DNA from: Clostridium pasteurianum DSM 525 = ATCC 6013
GTDB taxonomy: Bacteria > Bacillota > Clostridia > Clostridiales > Clostridiaceae
Length of the DNA stretch: 64,000 nt
Reading direction: 5' to 3'
NCBI RefSeq assembly: GCF_000807255.1
Contig: NZ_CP009268.1
Coordinates: 1,456,384-1,520,383, forward strand
Positions 16,894 through 26,067 of this stretch are shown here, in pieces (position 1 is the stretch's first letter; every line of letters begins with the position of its first letter). The notes beneath the pieces are model-generated. The model was not told the DNA's origin, did no database searches, and worked only from the letters and a program-made list of their open reading frames with translations. The position numbers and the translations under genes were made by a program.

Positions 16894-18666
16894 TTATATG
16901 ATTAAAAGACCTATTCTATAAATAGTAAATGAGACTATCCAGGCTAATAATATTTGGTATACTATGGTAAATACAGTCATTTTACTGCCATATTCTTTTT
17001 TCATAGTTCCCAAAGCAGAAATACAAGGTGGATATAATAGCACGAAAACCAAAAATGCATAGGCAGTAACTGGCGTAAACAGTTTAGGAAGTAGTTCTGA
17101 TAAATTTGCTCCATATAATACACCTAAAGTGCTTACTACTACTTCTTTTGCACCTAATCCAGTCAACAAGGCAACGGAATTTTGCCAGGTTCCAAATCCT
17201 AAAGGTTTAAATATTGGCACTAATATATGACCTATACCTGCAAGAAAGCTTGATTCAATATTTACCATACCTGTAAAGCCGAAATTTGATAGAAGCCATA
17301 TTAAAACTGATATGGAGAAAATTATTGTACCAGCCTTTTTTACAAAACCTTTACCTTTATCCCAAGTATGAATTAAAAGGCTTTTTAATTCAGGAAGTTT
17401 ATATTCAGGAAGTTCTATTATTAAAGGTTCTTCATCTTTTTTAAATATGGTACTTTTAAATAGTAAACCAATTATAAAAGCTATAAAAATTCCTAATAAG
17501 TATAGAGAACCTATTACTAAACCTTGGTGTTTTGGAAAAAAGGCAGCAGCTAGTAGTGCATAAATAGGTAATCTAGCATTGCAAGACATAAGGGGTACTA
17601 ATAATGCAGTAAGTTTTCTGTCTTTTTCGCTTTCTAGAGTTCGTGAAGCCATTATAGCTGGAACACTGCATCCAAAACTAATAACTACAGGTATAAAAGC
17701 TTTGCCTGATAAACCCATCTTTCGCATTATGTTATCCATTAAGAAGGCAGTTCTAGCCATATAACCACTGTCTTCTAAAATTGATACACAGAAGAATAAT
17801 GTAAGTATTATTGGAAGAAATACTATAACAGAACCAACTCCTCCAACTATGCCATCAACTATTAATGAACTAAACCAAGGGCTGGAAGAAGCTAGTGCTG
17901 AATGAAGCAGTGGAATTAAAGAATCATTTACTAAACCATCAAGTAAATCTTGAAGCGGTTGTCCCACCCAAGAAAAAGTTATTTTAAAAATTAAACATAT
18001 AATTCCTATAAAAATTGGGTAAGCTAAAATTTTATTTAAAAGTATATTGTCAATTCTTTCTGTAGTGGACTTATTAATTTCCTTTGACTGGTCTGTACAT
18101 TTATTAAGTATTGATTCTATATAGCTATAGGTTTCCTTTTCAGATTTAAAATTATAATCTTTCTCATCAATTGCTGTTGAAAAAGTAGTATTATTTAATG
18201 AATCTACTATTTTATCAATATCTTTATGCTTTGATGCAACTATAGGAATTACAGTTACATTAAGTTCTTTTGATAAACTTTTATAATCTATTGTAACCCC
18301 TTTTTTTAGAGCTACGTCGATCATATTTAAAACTAATATTATAGGCTTTTTAAACTGTTTTAACTGCATTGTAAGATATAGATTTCTATCTAAATTGGAG
18401 GCATCAACTATATTTACAATTACATCAACATCGTCATTTAATAAAAAGTTTTTTGAAACCTTTTCTTCATTAGAATAGGTATCCATAGCGTATATACCAG
18501 GTAAATCAACTATTTTAACAGATTTATTTAAAAAACCCTCTTTCTTTTCTACAGTTACACCAGCCCAATTACCTACATACTGATTTGAGCCTGTAAGAAA
18601 GTTAAATAGAGTAGTTTTACCTACATTAGGATTACCAACAAGAGCAGCAGTAAGCATGTTAAGCAT
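16894..18666 (-). CDS. feoB: Ferrous iron transporter FeoB (second system, 590 residues)
   Basis: A compact FeoB. G1 GNPNVGKT at residues 11-18, the WAGVTVEKK G2 region, G3 DLPG, G4 NMID; the spacer domain is short, and the permease starts near residue 215. Gate motifs: SGYMARTAFLMDNIM, GCSVPAIMASRTL and TGLGAKEVVVSTLGVLYG. It overlaps the end of feoA by eight bases, implying tight translation coupling. Together with feoA and the Cys-rich gene this forms a complete Feo operon under a Fur box. Confidence 0.95.
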   Translation of the reverse strand: MLNMLTAALVGNPNVGKTTLFNFLTGSNQYVGNWAGVTVEKKEGFLNKSVKIVDLPGIYAMDTYSNEEKVSKNFLLNDDVDVIVNIVDASNLDRNLYLTMQLKQFKKPIILVLNMIDVALKKGVTIDYKSLSKELNVTVIPIVASKHKDIDKIVDSLNNTTFSTAIDEKDYNFKSEKETYSYIESILNKCTDQSKEINKSTTERIDNILLNKILAYPIFIGIICLIFKITFSWVGQPLQDLLDGLVNDSLIPLLHSALASSSPWFSSLIVDGIVGGVGSVIVFLPIILTLFFCVSILEDSGYMARTAFLMDNIMRKMGLSGKAFIPVVISFGCSVPAIMASRTLESEKDRKLTALLVPLMSCNARLPIYALLAAAFFPKHQGLVIGSLYLLGIFIAFIIGLLFKSTIFKKDEEPLIIELPEYKLPELKSLLIHTWDKGKGFVKKAGTIIFSISVLIWLLSNFGFTGMVNIESSFLAGIGHILVPIFKPLGFGTWQNSVALLTGLGAKEVVVSTLGVLYGANLSELLPKLFTPVTAYAFLVFVLLYPPCISALGTMKKEYGSKMTVFTIVYQILLAWIVSFTIYRIGLLII

Positions 18667-18883
18667 CTCCTAAAAAAATATTTTTTGCGTCATTTTTCCT
18701 GATGGCAATATTAAAGCCTCTAACATTGATAACCAGGGGGTCGCCAAAGGGTGCAGAGGTTTTCATCCTTACTTCTGTTCCTTCGATAAAACCTAAAGCA
18801 AATAATCTTTTTGCTAGTCTTTTGTCTCCAGATATATTTTTTATAATTCCCTTTTCACCAGGCTTTAAATCAAATAAACTCAT
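18659..18883 (-). CDS. feoA: FeoA-type protein (second system)
   Basis: A 74-residue SH3-like accessory protein for FeoB: GEKGIIKNISGD, LFALGFIEGTEVRMK, APFGDPLVINVRGFNIAIRK. It begins with ATG at 18883 behind GAGGAG, about 20-40 bases downstream of the predicted transcription start and directly after the Fur box. Confidence 0.93.
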   Translation of the reverse strand: MSLFDLKPGEKGIIKNISGDKRLAKRLFALGFIEGTEVRMKTSAPFGDPLVINVRGFNIAIRKNDAKNIFLGDA

Positions 18884-18898
18884 ATTAACAACTCCTCT

Positions 18899-18917
18899 AA
18901 ATGAAAATCATTATCAA
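18899..18917 (-). promoter_or_regulatory. Fur box of the second feo operon
   Basis: Plus-strand AATGAAAATCATTATCAAT; read on the minus strand, TTGATAATGATTTTCATT. The match to the Fur consensus (GATAATGATAATCATTATC) is high. It covers about +4 to +22 of the predicted transcript, so iron-loaded Fur would block the operon. Confidence 0.85.
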
Positions 18918-18927
18918 TTACATGTAT

Positions 18928-18956
18928 ATTTTATCATTGATTTAATAAATTGTCAA
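18928..18956 (-). promoter_or_regulatory. Promoter of the second feo operon
   Basis: On the minus strand: TTGACA (18956-18951), 17 bases, TAAAAT (18933-18928). A wider inverted repeat TTTATCATTGA/TCAATGATAAA (about 18930-18963) spans it and may be a second Fur contact. Confidence 0.8.
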
Positions 18957-19144
18957 TGATAAATGGGAATAAAAATCATTTACTATAAATAATGCTAATC
19001 ATCTATAAAAATAATATCAAGATTTTATATTGAAATACAAATTAATAAGTTAGTCATAATAAAATAACAATTGTCTACAACTTGGCAATAACTTTGTATA
19101 TAATTAAGATTATATATTATGTAAATTATACAAGGATGATTATT

Positions 19145-19828
19145 ATGGATAAAACAATACTAATTATTGAAGATGAAGAAGACATAAGAGATATATTAAG
19201 ACACTATCTTGAAAAAGAAAATTTTAAAGTAAGAGAAGCAGAAGAGGGGAAAGAGGGAATTAGATTAGTAAATAGTGAAGATATAGATCTTATAATACTA
19301 GATCTAATGCTGCCAGATACAAGTGGTTATGATGTATGCAAGGATATATCTTTAAAATATAATATTCCTATTATTATGCTTACGGCTAAAAATGATATAG
19401 TAGACAAGCTTTTGGGTTTAGAATTAGGTGCAGATGATTATGTTACAAAGCCTTTTGATGTAAGAGAAGTTATTGCACGGGTAAAAGTATGTCTTAAGAG
19501 AATAGACAGTTTAAAAAAACAAAGAACTGCAAATGTAATACAGCTGCCCAATAGCATAAAAATTTATGTGGATAGCAGAGAAGTTATAAAAGGTGAAAAT
19601 GTAATAAAACTTAAGCCAAAAGAATATGAACTTCTTTTAATGCTATCTTTAAATAGAAAAATAGTTTTAACAAGAGAAAGACTTTTGGAAAAGGTTTGGG
19701 GTTTTGAATTTGAAGGGGATAGTAGAACTGTTGATGTACATATACAGCGAATTAGAAAAAAGCTTCAGGTGAAAGGAGATAAGCCTATAATAGAAACGGT
19801 ATTTGGAGTAGGATATAAAATGCTATAA
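19145..19828 (+). CDS. OmpR/PhoB-family response regulator
   Basis: A 227-residue two-component regulator. The receiver domain (3-118) has the acidic pair IEDEEDI, phospho-acceptor aspartate in LIILDLMLPD, threonine in MLTAKND and lysine in TKPFD. The winged-helix DNA-binding domain (about 130-227) ends RTVDVHIQRIRKKL and IETVFGVGYKML. I start at ATG 19145 (AAGGATG 8 bases before); an earlier in-frame ATG at 19082 would add 21 unusual residues. The cognate kinase gene follows 16 bases later but is split by a transposon, so this regulator is probably orphaned in this strain. Confidence 0.92.
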   Translation: MDKTILIIEDEEDIRDILRHYLEKENFKVREAEEGKEGIRLVNSEDIDLIILDLMLPDTSGYDVCKDISLKYNIPIIMLTAKNDIVDKLLGLELGADDYVTKPFDVREVIARVKVCLKRIDSLKKQRTANVIQLPNSIKIYVDSREVIKGENVIKLKPKEYELLLMLSLNRKIVLTRERLLEKVWGFEFEGDSRTVDVHIQRIRKKLQVKGDKPIIETVFGVGYKML

Positions 19829-19844
19829 AATAGGGGTATTATAT

Positions 19845-20927
19845 ATGAAATTTACTATAAAATATAAATTTTCCATAGGAATTCTTTTGATTTTCTGCTT
19901 AAGTTTTAATGCGATGAATTATTTTATGGATAAGATAATAATACAGAATAATAAGAAAGTTATAAGTAATGAATTACTCAACTCACAAAGAGATTTAAAT
20001 ATATTTATAAGACAATTTATGCTTATAAATAATATGGATATAAGCCAGAATGGTTTTCATGTTAACAGGGAAAGTATAGGTAATGGACTGGCTTCTAAGA
20101 TTAATAATAGAGTGATTTTATATAGTAATAGTGGGGATTTTATCTTTGATAGCGAAGATGCTAATGGATATATATTTTCACAAGAAACTAAAAAATTATC
20201 AGATGATCATGCAGATTTAAAAATGGCTGAACAAGACAAGTCTGCCTATAAGATTATAAAAATTAATAGTAAATACTTAGTGGTATTTTCTCAAACTCTT
20301 TATGCAAATAATGAGAGACTTGGAATTATAAGATATGTAAAAGATAATACGGAATTATTTGAAACAAGTAATGAATTATTAACAAAAATAAAAATGTTTA
20401 TGGGTGGAATATTTTTAATAGTAACTTTATTTGCAATACTATTGGCTTCTAAAATCACTAAACCAATTGTGAAGTTAAGTAAGCTTACCAAAGAAATAGC
20501 TGAAGGCAAGTTTGATATTACTATATCAGTAAAATCAAAGGATGAAATAGGGGAATTAGAGGAAAGCTTTAATAAAATGAAAGAAAAGATAAGTGAACAA
20601 ATAGCTACTATAAAAAAGGATAGGGATGATTTAATTAAACTTCAGGGGCATAAAAAGAATTTCTTTGACAACGTTACTCATGAAATGAAGACTCCATTAA
20701 CTATAATAAATGGATATTCTCAAATGATTTTAGATGAAGGAGCTAGTAATGAGGTTATTTTAAAAAAAGCTGCATCTAAGATAAAAAGAGAATCAGAAAA
20801 GCTTCACAATATGATTATAGATGTACTTGATATGTCAAAAATAGAATCCAAAGTAAATATAGATAATAGAGAAAACTTATATATGTTCTCTATTGTAAAT
20901 GGTATATGTGATGATTTAGCTGTTAAA
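19845..20927 (+). pseudogene. Sensor histidine kinase, 5' part (disrupted)
   Basis: The first 361 codons of an inner-membrane histidine kinase. Two membrane segments (about 8-28 and 178-200) bracket an extracytoplasmic sensor loop; a HAMP domain (203-255) and the HisKA dimerisation domain with phospho-histidine in VTHEMKTPLTI follow. The frame then runs into the transposon and stops after three foreign codons (20928-20936). The missing ATP-binding domain is at 25570-25998. Joining the two halves at one copy of GTTAAA restores a 501-residue kinase without a frameshift, so the insertion looks recent. Confidence 0.93.
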
Positions 20928-21092
20928 TGTTATTAGGCATTTTACTTAAGCTAAAAAACATTCAAAAAAGTCAAATTATTATAGACTTAATTTATAGGTC
21001 AGATTAAATAATCTGACTCAAAAAGAATAAGATTATTTAATCTGACGATAATTAGTAAGGAGAAAATTTTTTAATTATGAGAAGAAATAATA

Positions 21093-21665
21093 ATGATAAA
21101 TATAGTAAAAATGCCTTACGGAATAAAAAAATACAATAAACTTTGTAAGTTTAATCAATTTCCAAGTAAATATGGATGCGAAGCATGTGGATTTGAAGGT
21201 AAGCTGTACAGACATGGATTTTATTATAGAAACTTAATTACCCTTAAAGGTGCATACAAGATAGTCATCCTGCGTTGTAAATGTCAATCCTGTGGTAAAA
21301 CCTATTCTCTTATACCCAGTTTTATTATTCCTTATAGGCAATATGCTTATGAAGTTATTCTAACTTCTATTATTATGATGCTAAAACTAGGTTATTCCTT
21401 TAGTAAAATATTAACTCTTATAAAATCTCTTAATATTAACTACTCATCTCTTAATACAACAGATCTATCATTTTGGAAAAATAGGCTAGTAAGCTCATTA
21501 TCGAGTATTCGTTTATTTTTTGCACAGTATAAATTCTATAATTCTAACATAAATAGCAAATTACCTATTGATATCATAAAAAAAATTATTATCTTTTGCC
21601 GTTTAAGGCACGATTTTAACTTGGATTATTTTTTACACATGCCTAAGTATTTCTTTTGTAAATGA
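21093..21665 (+). CDS. Zinc-ribbon transposon protein (DUF6431-like)
   Basis: A 190-residue basic protein encoded first in the transposon. Four cysteines form a ribbon-like set: CEACGFEG near residue 26-33 and CKCQSCGKTYSLIP near 66-79. The following helical part (YAYEVILTSIIMMLKLGYSF) resembles helix-turn-helix regions. It matches, from memory, the DUF6431 proteins that accompany DDE transposase plus ExeA ATPase in clostridial elements. Its role is not established; target-site recognition or transposase assistance is my inference. The start codon is uncertain because no strong ribosome site precedes the ATG. Confidence 0.6.
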   Translation: MINIVKMPYGIKKYNKLCKFNQFPSKYGCEACGFEGKLYRHGFYYRNLITLKGAYKIVILRCKCQSCGKTYSLIPSFIIPYRQYAYEVILTSIIMMLKLGYSFSKILTLIKSLNINYSSLNTTDLSFWKNRLVSSLSSIRLFFAQYKFYNSNINSKLPIDIIKKIIIFCRLRHDFNLDYFLHMPKYFFCK

Positions 21666-21863
21666 TAATTTAATAGGTACAAATTAGATCTATCTTTTTT
21701 ATCAAATTAAATACTTCACACTTTTTTAATGTCTTTTTATATCAATCTTGTCCTCATTTCTCTTGTTCTATCTAAAATTTTTGTATAATTCCACACAACC
21801 TTTAACGGTTTAAATATCGATTTTAAGTCATAATTATTAATAAAAATAGGAGGTTGATAATCA

Positions 21864-22795
21864 ATGATATTAAAAGAATTTAATCAAAAGATAGCATTAT
21901 TTCGTTATTCTCTGATTGCACCCATTATAACCAATACATTTACTCAGACTTCTGTAAAAGATTATTTAGCAGAAATTGCAGCAAAGTCTTATACACTGCC
22001 TAACGGCAAGAAAAAAGAGTATTCTCCTGCAACAATCAAAGGATGGCTAGTTCAATATAGGAAATATGGTATTGATGGCTTATATCCAAAATCAAGAGCT
22101 GATAAAGGTACTTCCAGAAAAATTTCAAATGAAACCAAAGAATTTATTATAAACAGTAAATTAAATTCACCTAAAAAAACTGCCAAGTACATATATCATG
22201 AAGTTATAGCTAAAGGTTTTGAAAGTGAAACTAGTATTTCCCTGTCAACAGTAACTAGATTTATAAATAAGGCTAAGATAGGTTCTAAAAAGCTTGTACC
22301 TGATGATAGAAGAGCCTTTGAATTTGAGTTTTCCAATGAATGCTGGCAATCTGACGTATCTGTAGGTCCTTACCTTACTATAGAAGATAAAAAATTCAAG
22401 ACTTATATTATAGCTTTTTTAGATGATTCCAGTAGAGTCATTGTAGGATGCAAAGCATTTTTTAAAGATGATCTTTTATCTCTTATGTCTGTATTTAAAG
22501 ATGCGGTAGCATCAAAGGGAATTCCTAAAAAAGTTTTCGTTGATAATGGAAAGATATATAAAAGTGAGCAATTTCATTTGATTTGTGCAGCTCTTGGTAG
22601 TATTTTAAGTTTTGCAAGACCATATTCCCCTCAATCTAAGGGCAAAATTGAAAGATGGTTCCAAACTATGCAAAAACAATGGATGAATTCAATTAATTGG
22701 AATGATTTTAAATCTATAGATCTTTTAAATGAATCCCTGTCGGGTTATGTTAACAGTTATAACAACACTATACATTCCTCAATAAACAAAAAACC
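21864..22795 (+). pseudogene. DDE transposase of the transposon, N-terminal part (interrupted)
   Basis: A TnsB/MuA-like transposase. Helix-turn-helix regions (ATIKGWLVQYRKYGIDGLY and about 95-145) precede the rve catalytic core. The catalytic triad is visible: D in CWQSDVSVGPY, D in VFVDNGKIY and E in SKGKIERWF. The frame breaks at AAACC (22791-22795), where the IS3-family element sits, and resumes at 24187. Rejoined, the reading NKKPIDKYMSNVEN is continuous and gives about 420 residues. The ATG follows AGGAGG. The break should make the transposon non-autonomous. Confidence 0.9.
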
Positions 22796-22850
22796 GGATT
22801 AACCCCTTCATTTTGGACAAAACATAATAAATTCTTTGATTTTCTTAGAA

Positions 22851-23732
22851 TTAGACCCTTATTTCAATACCAGTTAGATTTTCTCTAAAATGAAGGGTAT
22901 AAAATTCATTTGGTGACATAAAACCTAAGCTTGAATGTATTCTTCTGTCATTATATCGAACCATAAAATCGTTTACTGCCTCATAGGCTTGTGCATAAGT
23001 TTCAAATTCATTATTTTTAAAACATTCATCCTCAAGTATTCGGTGAAATGATTCTATATGAGCATTTTTATTTGGTGTTTTTACTGGTATTCTCTCGTGT
23101 TCTACCTTGATTTCCTCACAGCATTCACTAAATTTATAACTTACAAACTGTGGTCCGTTATCTGTTCTTATTACAGGCTTGTTAACTCCTTCCTCAAATA
23201 GATTTCTTCTTATTAAACATTTTCTTAATAATGCTGACGCATCTTTAGCTTCACAGTGAAATCCCATGTGATAATCAATAATACTTCTATCAAAAATATC
23301 AATTAGGTTTAACAAGTAGAAGAATTTATCTTGACCATGAATATAACCATACTTTATATCCATTTCCCAAAGCTGATTGGAACCTGTTATAATTCTGTTA
23401 GCTGCAATAGTTTTTTTCACTTTAGGTTTGATAACTCTTTGATCTTTAAGTATGCCAAGCTCCTTGCAAAGCCTGTAAACCTTCTTAGGATTAATTATAA
23501 GATTATAATATTTTCGCAGATGATAAGTTATTTTTCTATAACCATAATTAATGGCATCACCATCAATTGACTCAATAATAAACTCTTTAATAAGGTCATC
23601 ACATACCTTTTGATTCTTTTTATTTAGGCTGTATCCTCTAGGCTTACCGCCTTTAGGTTTTGATTTTTGTTTGCCTTCAACACTTAAATTATAGTAATAT
23701 GTTGATCTAAGAAGCCTAACTGTTTTAAGCAC
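22851..23732 (-). CDS. IS3-family OrfB (DDE integrase domain)
   Basis: A 293-residue catalytic part of the IS3 transposase. Family features are the N-terminal RLLRSTYYYN, an HTH_21 region (AINYGYRKITYHLRKYY), then the rve core with D in LWEMDIKYGYI, D in VIRTDNGPQF and E in NAHIESFHRILEDE, followed by YNDRRIHSSLGFMSPNEFY. The given start is the first methionine-equivalent codon only; translation most likely enters from OrfA by -1 frameshifting at the A-run 23803-23810, giving the joining sequence KKSKPSIKDKVAIAKKYIHQ. Confidence 0.92.
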   Translation of the reverse strand: MLKTVRLLRSTYYYNLSVEGKQKSKPKGGKPRGYSLNKKNQKVCDDLIKEFIIESIDGDAINYGYRKITYHLRKYYNLIINPKKVYRLCKELGILKDQRVIKPKVKKTIAANRIITGSNQLWEMDIKYGYIHGQDKFFYLLNLIDIFDRSIIDYHMGFHCEAKDASALLRKCLIRRNLFEEGVNKPVIRTDNGPQFVSYKFSECCEEIKVEHERIPVKTPNKNAHIESFHRILEDECFKNNEFETYAQAYEAVNDFMVRYNDRRIHSSLGFMSPNEFYTLHFRENLTGIEIRV

Positions 23733-23776
23733 AAAAACTGCGTTATATCCTTGATGTATATATTTTTTAGCTATTG

Positions 23777-24106
23777 CTACTTTATCTTTAATTGAGGGTT
23801 TGCTTTTTTTATTAAATCTTTAAGGATAGCTATTTCTAAATCTTTTTCACCTAAAATCTTTTTAAGATGATCATTCTCTTTTGTTACTTCTGTAATTTCA
23901 CTTTCAAACTCTTTTTGTCCCTCAACTAAAGCCTTTCTTCCTGGCTTAACCTTAATCTCATCCTTATTCTCAGATTTCTTTATCCAAGTAAATATGGTTG
24001 ATTTTGATATACCATGTCTTCTTGATACTAAAGAAACATTTCCTACATCCTTTACTTCTCTCAATATTTCTTCTTTTAATTCTTTTGTATAACTTTTGCC
24101 TTTCAT
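23777..24106 (-). CDS. IS3-family OrfA (HTH_Tnp_1 DNA-binding part)
   Basis: A 109-residue helix-turn-helix protein: SYTKELKEEILREVKD, VSLVSRRHGISKSTIFTWIK, then a leucine-zipper-like coiled coil (KENDHLKKILGEKDLEIAILKDLI). A good ribosome site (AGGAAAG) precedes its ATG. Its end contains AAAAAAAG (minus strand, 23810-23803), a classic slippery heptamer for -1 frameshifting into OrfB to make the active transposase. All reading frames are intact, so this IS may still be active. Confidence 0.92.
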   Translation of the reverse strand: MKGKSYTKELKEEILREVKDVGNVSLVSRRHGISKSTIFTWIKKSENKDEIKVKPGRKALVEGQKEFESEITEVTKENDHLKKILGEKDLEIAILKDLIKKANPQLKIK

Positions 24107-24186
24107 AACTTTCCTCCAATCACTTTCTACATTATATTAAATGTATAGGCAATTGTCCAAGATTATTTCGGGGCTTAAGAGAAACC

Positions 24187-24517
24187 AATTGATAAGTACA
24201 TGTCTAATGTTGAAAATATAAGATTTATTGATTCTAAAACTGAACTAGACTATTTATTTTTATATAAAGTACTCCGTACTGTAAAAAATGACTCCACAGT
24301 ATCTATAGGTACAAAAATATTTGAAGTACCACTAAAATATGTTGGTGACAAAATAAATATACGCTATGATCCATCATCTATTGATAAAGCTTATATTTTT
24401 TCACAGGATGGTAAACTTGAAGATACTATTTTCCCTGTTAAAAAAATTGATAATTCAAAAATCAGAAGAACTAACAATACTAATTCTGTTGATTTTTCTG
24501 CCTTTGAAGCTAACTAA
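24187..24517 (+). pseudogene. DDE transposase of the transposon, C-terminal part
   Basis: This piece continues the transposase after the IS insertion: IDKYMSNVENIRFIDSKTEL then a small beta-rich domain (VSIGTKIFEVPLKYVGDKIN, KAYIFSQDGKLED), the Mu-type C-terminal barrel. It ends with TAA at 24515-24517, 15 bases before the ATPase gene. An internal ATG at 24200 could start a separate peptide but has no ribosome site. Confidence 0.88.
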
Positions 24518-24532
24518 CCGGAGGTTGATATT

Positions 24533-25339
24533 ATGTATAAAGCTTTTTATGGCTTAACTTTTGATCCTTTTGATAAAAATCTTGACTTAAAATACAGTTT
24601 TAAATCTGAGGATTTCTCTAAAGCAATGAATAGATTAGAATTTTTAAAATCTGTTTTAGGGATTGGCGTTATTACTGGAGAGCCTGGAGTTGGTAAGTCT
24701 TTCTTGCTCCGCAATTTTGTAGATTCACTAAATCCAAATTTATATAAGTGCGTATACATTCCTATTTCCACTTTAACTGTTATGGACTTCTATAGAGCAT
24801 TATGCGATGGTCTTGGAATAATTCATGCTCAGAAAAAAGTAACTATGTTTAAGCAAATACAAGAGTCTATATACACTTATAGCCACAGTAAAAATGTAAT
24901 TCCAGTTATTATAATTGATGAATGTCAATTTTTAAGCAATTCCATTCTTGATGATTTAAGAATAATATTTAATTTTCATATGGACTCAAAGAATTATGCT
25001 ATGTTAATTCTTTCAGGTCAACCTAATTTTTTACTTCAACTCAGCAGGCAGGTCCATGAAGCACTACGTCAACGAATCATAATGAATTATTGCTTAAAAG
25101 GGCTAACGCATGATGAATGTAAGCCCTACATAACTTCTATGCTAAAAGCCGCAGGCTGTTCAGAACCAATTTTTACTGATGATGCTTTTGAACTCATTTA
25201 TTCAAGCACTAATGGAGCTATAAGACCACTAAATTCTCTAACGAGAATGTGCCTTATCTCTGGTGCTAATGAAAGACTTACTTCTATTAATTCAGATACA
25301 GTTTATAAATCTCAGAGTGAAATTGATCTTACAATTTAA
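24533..25339 (+). CDS. ExeA-family AAA ATPase of the transposon
   Basis: A 268-residue ATPase that in such elements plays the TnsC/MuB-like role of target choice and transposase activation. YGLTFDPFDK is the typical ExeA N-terminus; Walker A is GEPGVGKS (about 44-51), Walker B VIIIDECQFLS (about 125-135), sensor 1 LILSGQPN and the arginine-finger region QRIIMNY. The C-terminal part (TNGAIRPLNSLTRMCL) forms the AAA lid. GGAGG lies 6 bases ahead of the ATG. It is intact, unlike the transposase gene in front of it. Confidence 0.88.
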   Translation: MYKAFYGLTFDPFDKNLDLKYSFKSEDFSKAMNRLEFLKSVLGIGVITGEPGVGKSFLLRNFVDSLNPNLYKCVYIPISTLTVMDFYRALCDGLGIIHAQKKVTMFKQIQESIYTYSHSKNVIPVIIIDECQFLSNSILDDLRIIFNFHMDSKNYAMLILSGQPNFLLQLSRQVHEALRQRIIMNYCLKGLTHDECKPYITSMLKAAGCSEPIFTDDAFELIYSSTNGAIRPLNSLTRMCLISGANERLTSINSDTVYKSQSEIDLTI

Positions 25340-25569
25340 AATTTTTTACACTGCTTATTCTGAGCAGTGTTTTTCTATGCCTATATTTATTGACCAATTT
25401 TAGAATTTTATACATTGTGGATATTGTGGAGAAAGGGTTATTTAATTTGATTTTTGAGACTTAATTTGCCATTAGTAAGATTATTTAAACTGATTTTTTA
25501 CCACATTATTACTAATTTTAGGCTGAAATAATTTGACTTTTTAAGGATTAAATAATTTGACACGTAACA

Positions 25570-25998
25570 GTTAAAGCTAAAAAGTATGAAATTACCTTTG
25601 AAAGATGTATTGTTGAGGATATTAATGTATTTGCAAATAAAGATGAAATATCAAGAATGCTCATAAATATAATAGATAACTCCATAAAATATGCTAATGT
25701 AAAATCTATTATAAAGGTTAAGTTATATAGAGATAAGGGAAATTGTGTTATTACGGTAGAAGATAGTGGTATAGGAATTTCAAAAGAAAGTCTATCCAAA
25801 ATATTTAATCCTTTCTATAGAGTGAATAAAAAGATTTGTAGAGAGCGTGGAAACAGTGGTCTTGGATTAGCCATAGTTAAAGCTATAGTGGATAAATATG
25901 ATGGCAATATAAATATAGAAAGTGAAATTAATAAGGGAACAAAAGTTAAGATAAAAATTCCTCTGTTTTTACAAGTTGGCAATAACTTAGTTAAGTGA
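25570..25998 (+). pseudogene. Sensor histidine kinase, 3' part (disrupted)
   Basis: Beginning in the second GTTAAA copy, this frame gives the HATPase domain: N box INIIDNSIKYAN, G1 VEDSGIGIS, F box IFNPFYR and G2 GNSGLGLAIVKAIVDKYDG, ending GTKVKIKIPL and TGA at 25996. It is in the same frame as the first half. Without a start of its own it is not expected to be translated efficiently. Confidence 0.93.
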
Positions 25999-26067
25999 TG
26001 GATATAATTATTGGTTATTCTTTAACTAATGAATTTTGATTATAACGTAATGAATGGAGGATTAACA

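Larger units (their letters stand above)
22796..24181 (-). mobile_element. IS3-family insertion sequence (1,386 bp) inside the transposase gene
   Basis: AAACC lies at both edges (22791-22795 and 24182-24186), and deleting one copy plus the element restores the host frame, so I take it as a 5-bp target duplication. Imperfect inverted ends contain TTAA, CCCC and TTGGACAA in the same order on both sides; the latter is a usual IS3-family subterminal motif. The element encodes OrfA and OrfB, read leftward, joined by a probable -1 frameshift. Exact tips are inferred from the gene reconstruction. Confidence 0.88.
20928..25569 (+). mobile_element. 4.64-kb three-gene Mu/Tn7-like transposon inserted in the kinase gene
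   Basis: Ends are TGTTA at 20928 and TAACA at 25569, the TGT/ACA form of Tn7-, Mu- and Tn552-type elements. GTTAAA flanks both sides (20922-20927 and 25570-25575), fitting a 5-6 bp target duplication. Repeated motifs of the type GATTAAATAATTTGAC line both ends (left 20970-20980, 20998-21017, 21031-21046; right near 25438, 25479, 25524, 25545), as expected of transposase-binding sites. It encodes a zinc-ribbon protein, a DDE transposase (interrupted by an IS3-family element) and an ExeA-type AAA ATPase. Confidence 0.88.

Noticed and set aside
24366-24557. A frame overlapping the transposase C-terminal piece
   Set aside because: It is out of frame with the reconstructed transposase and has no recognisable features.
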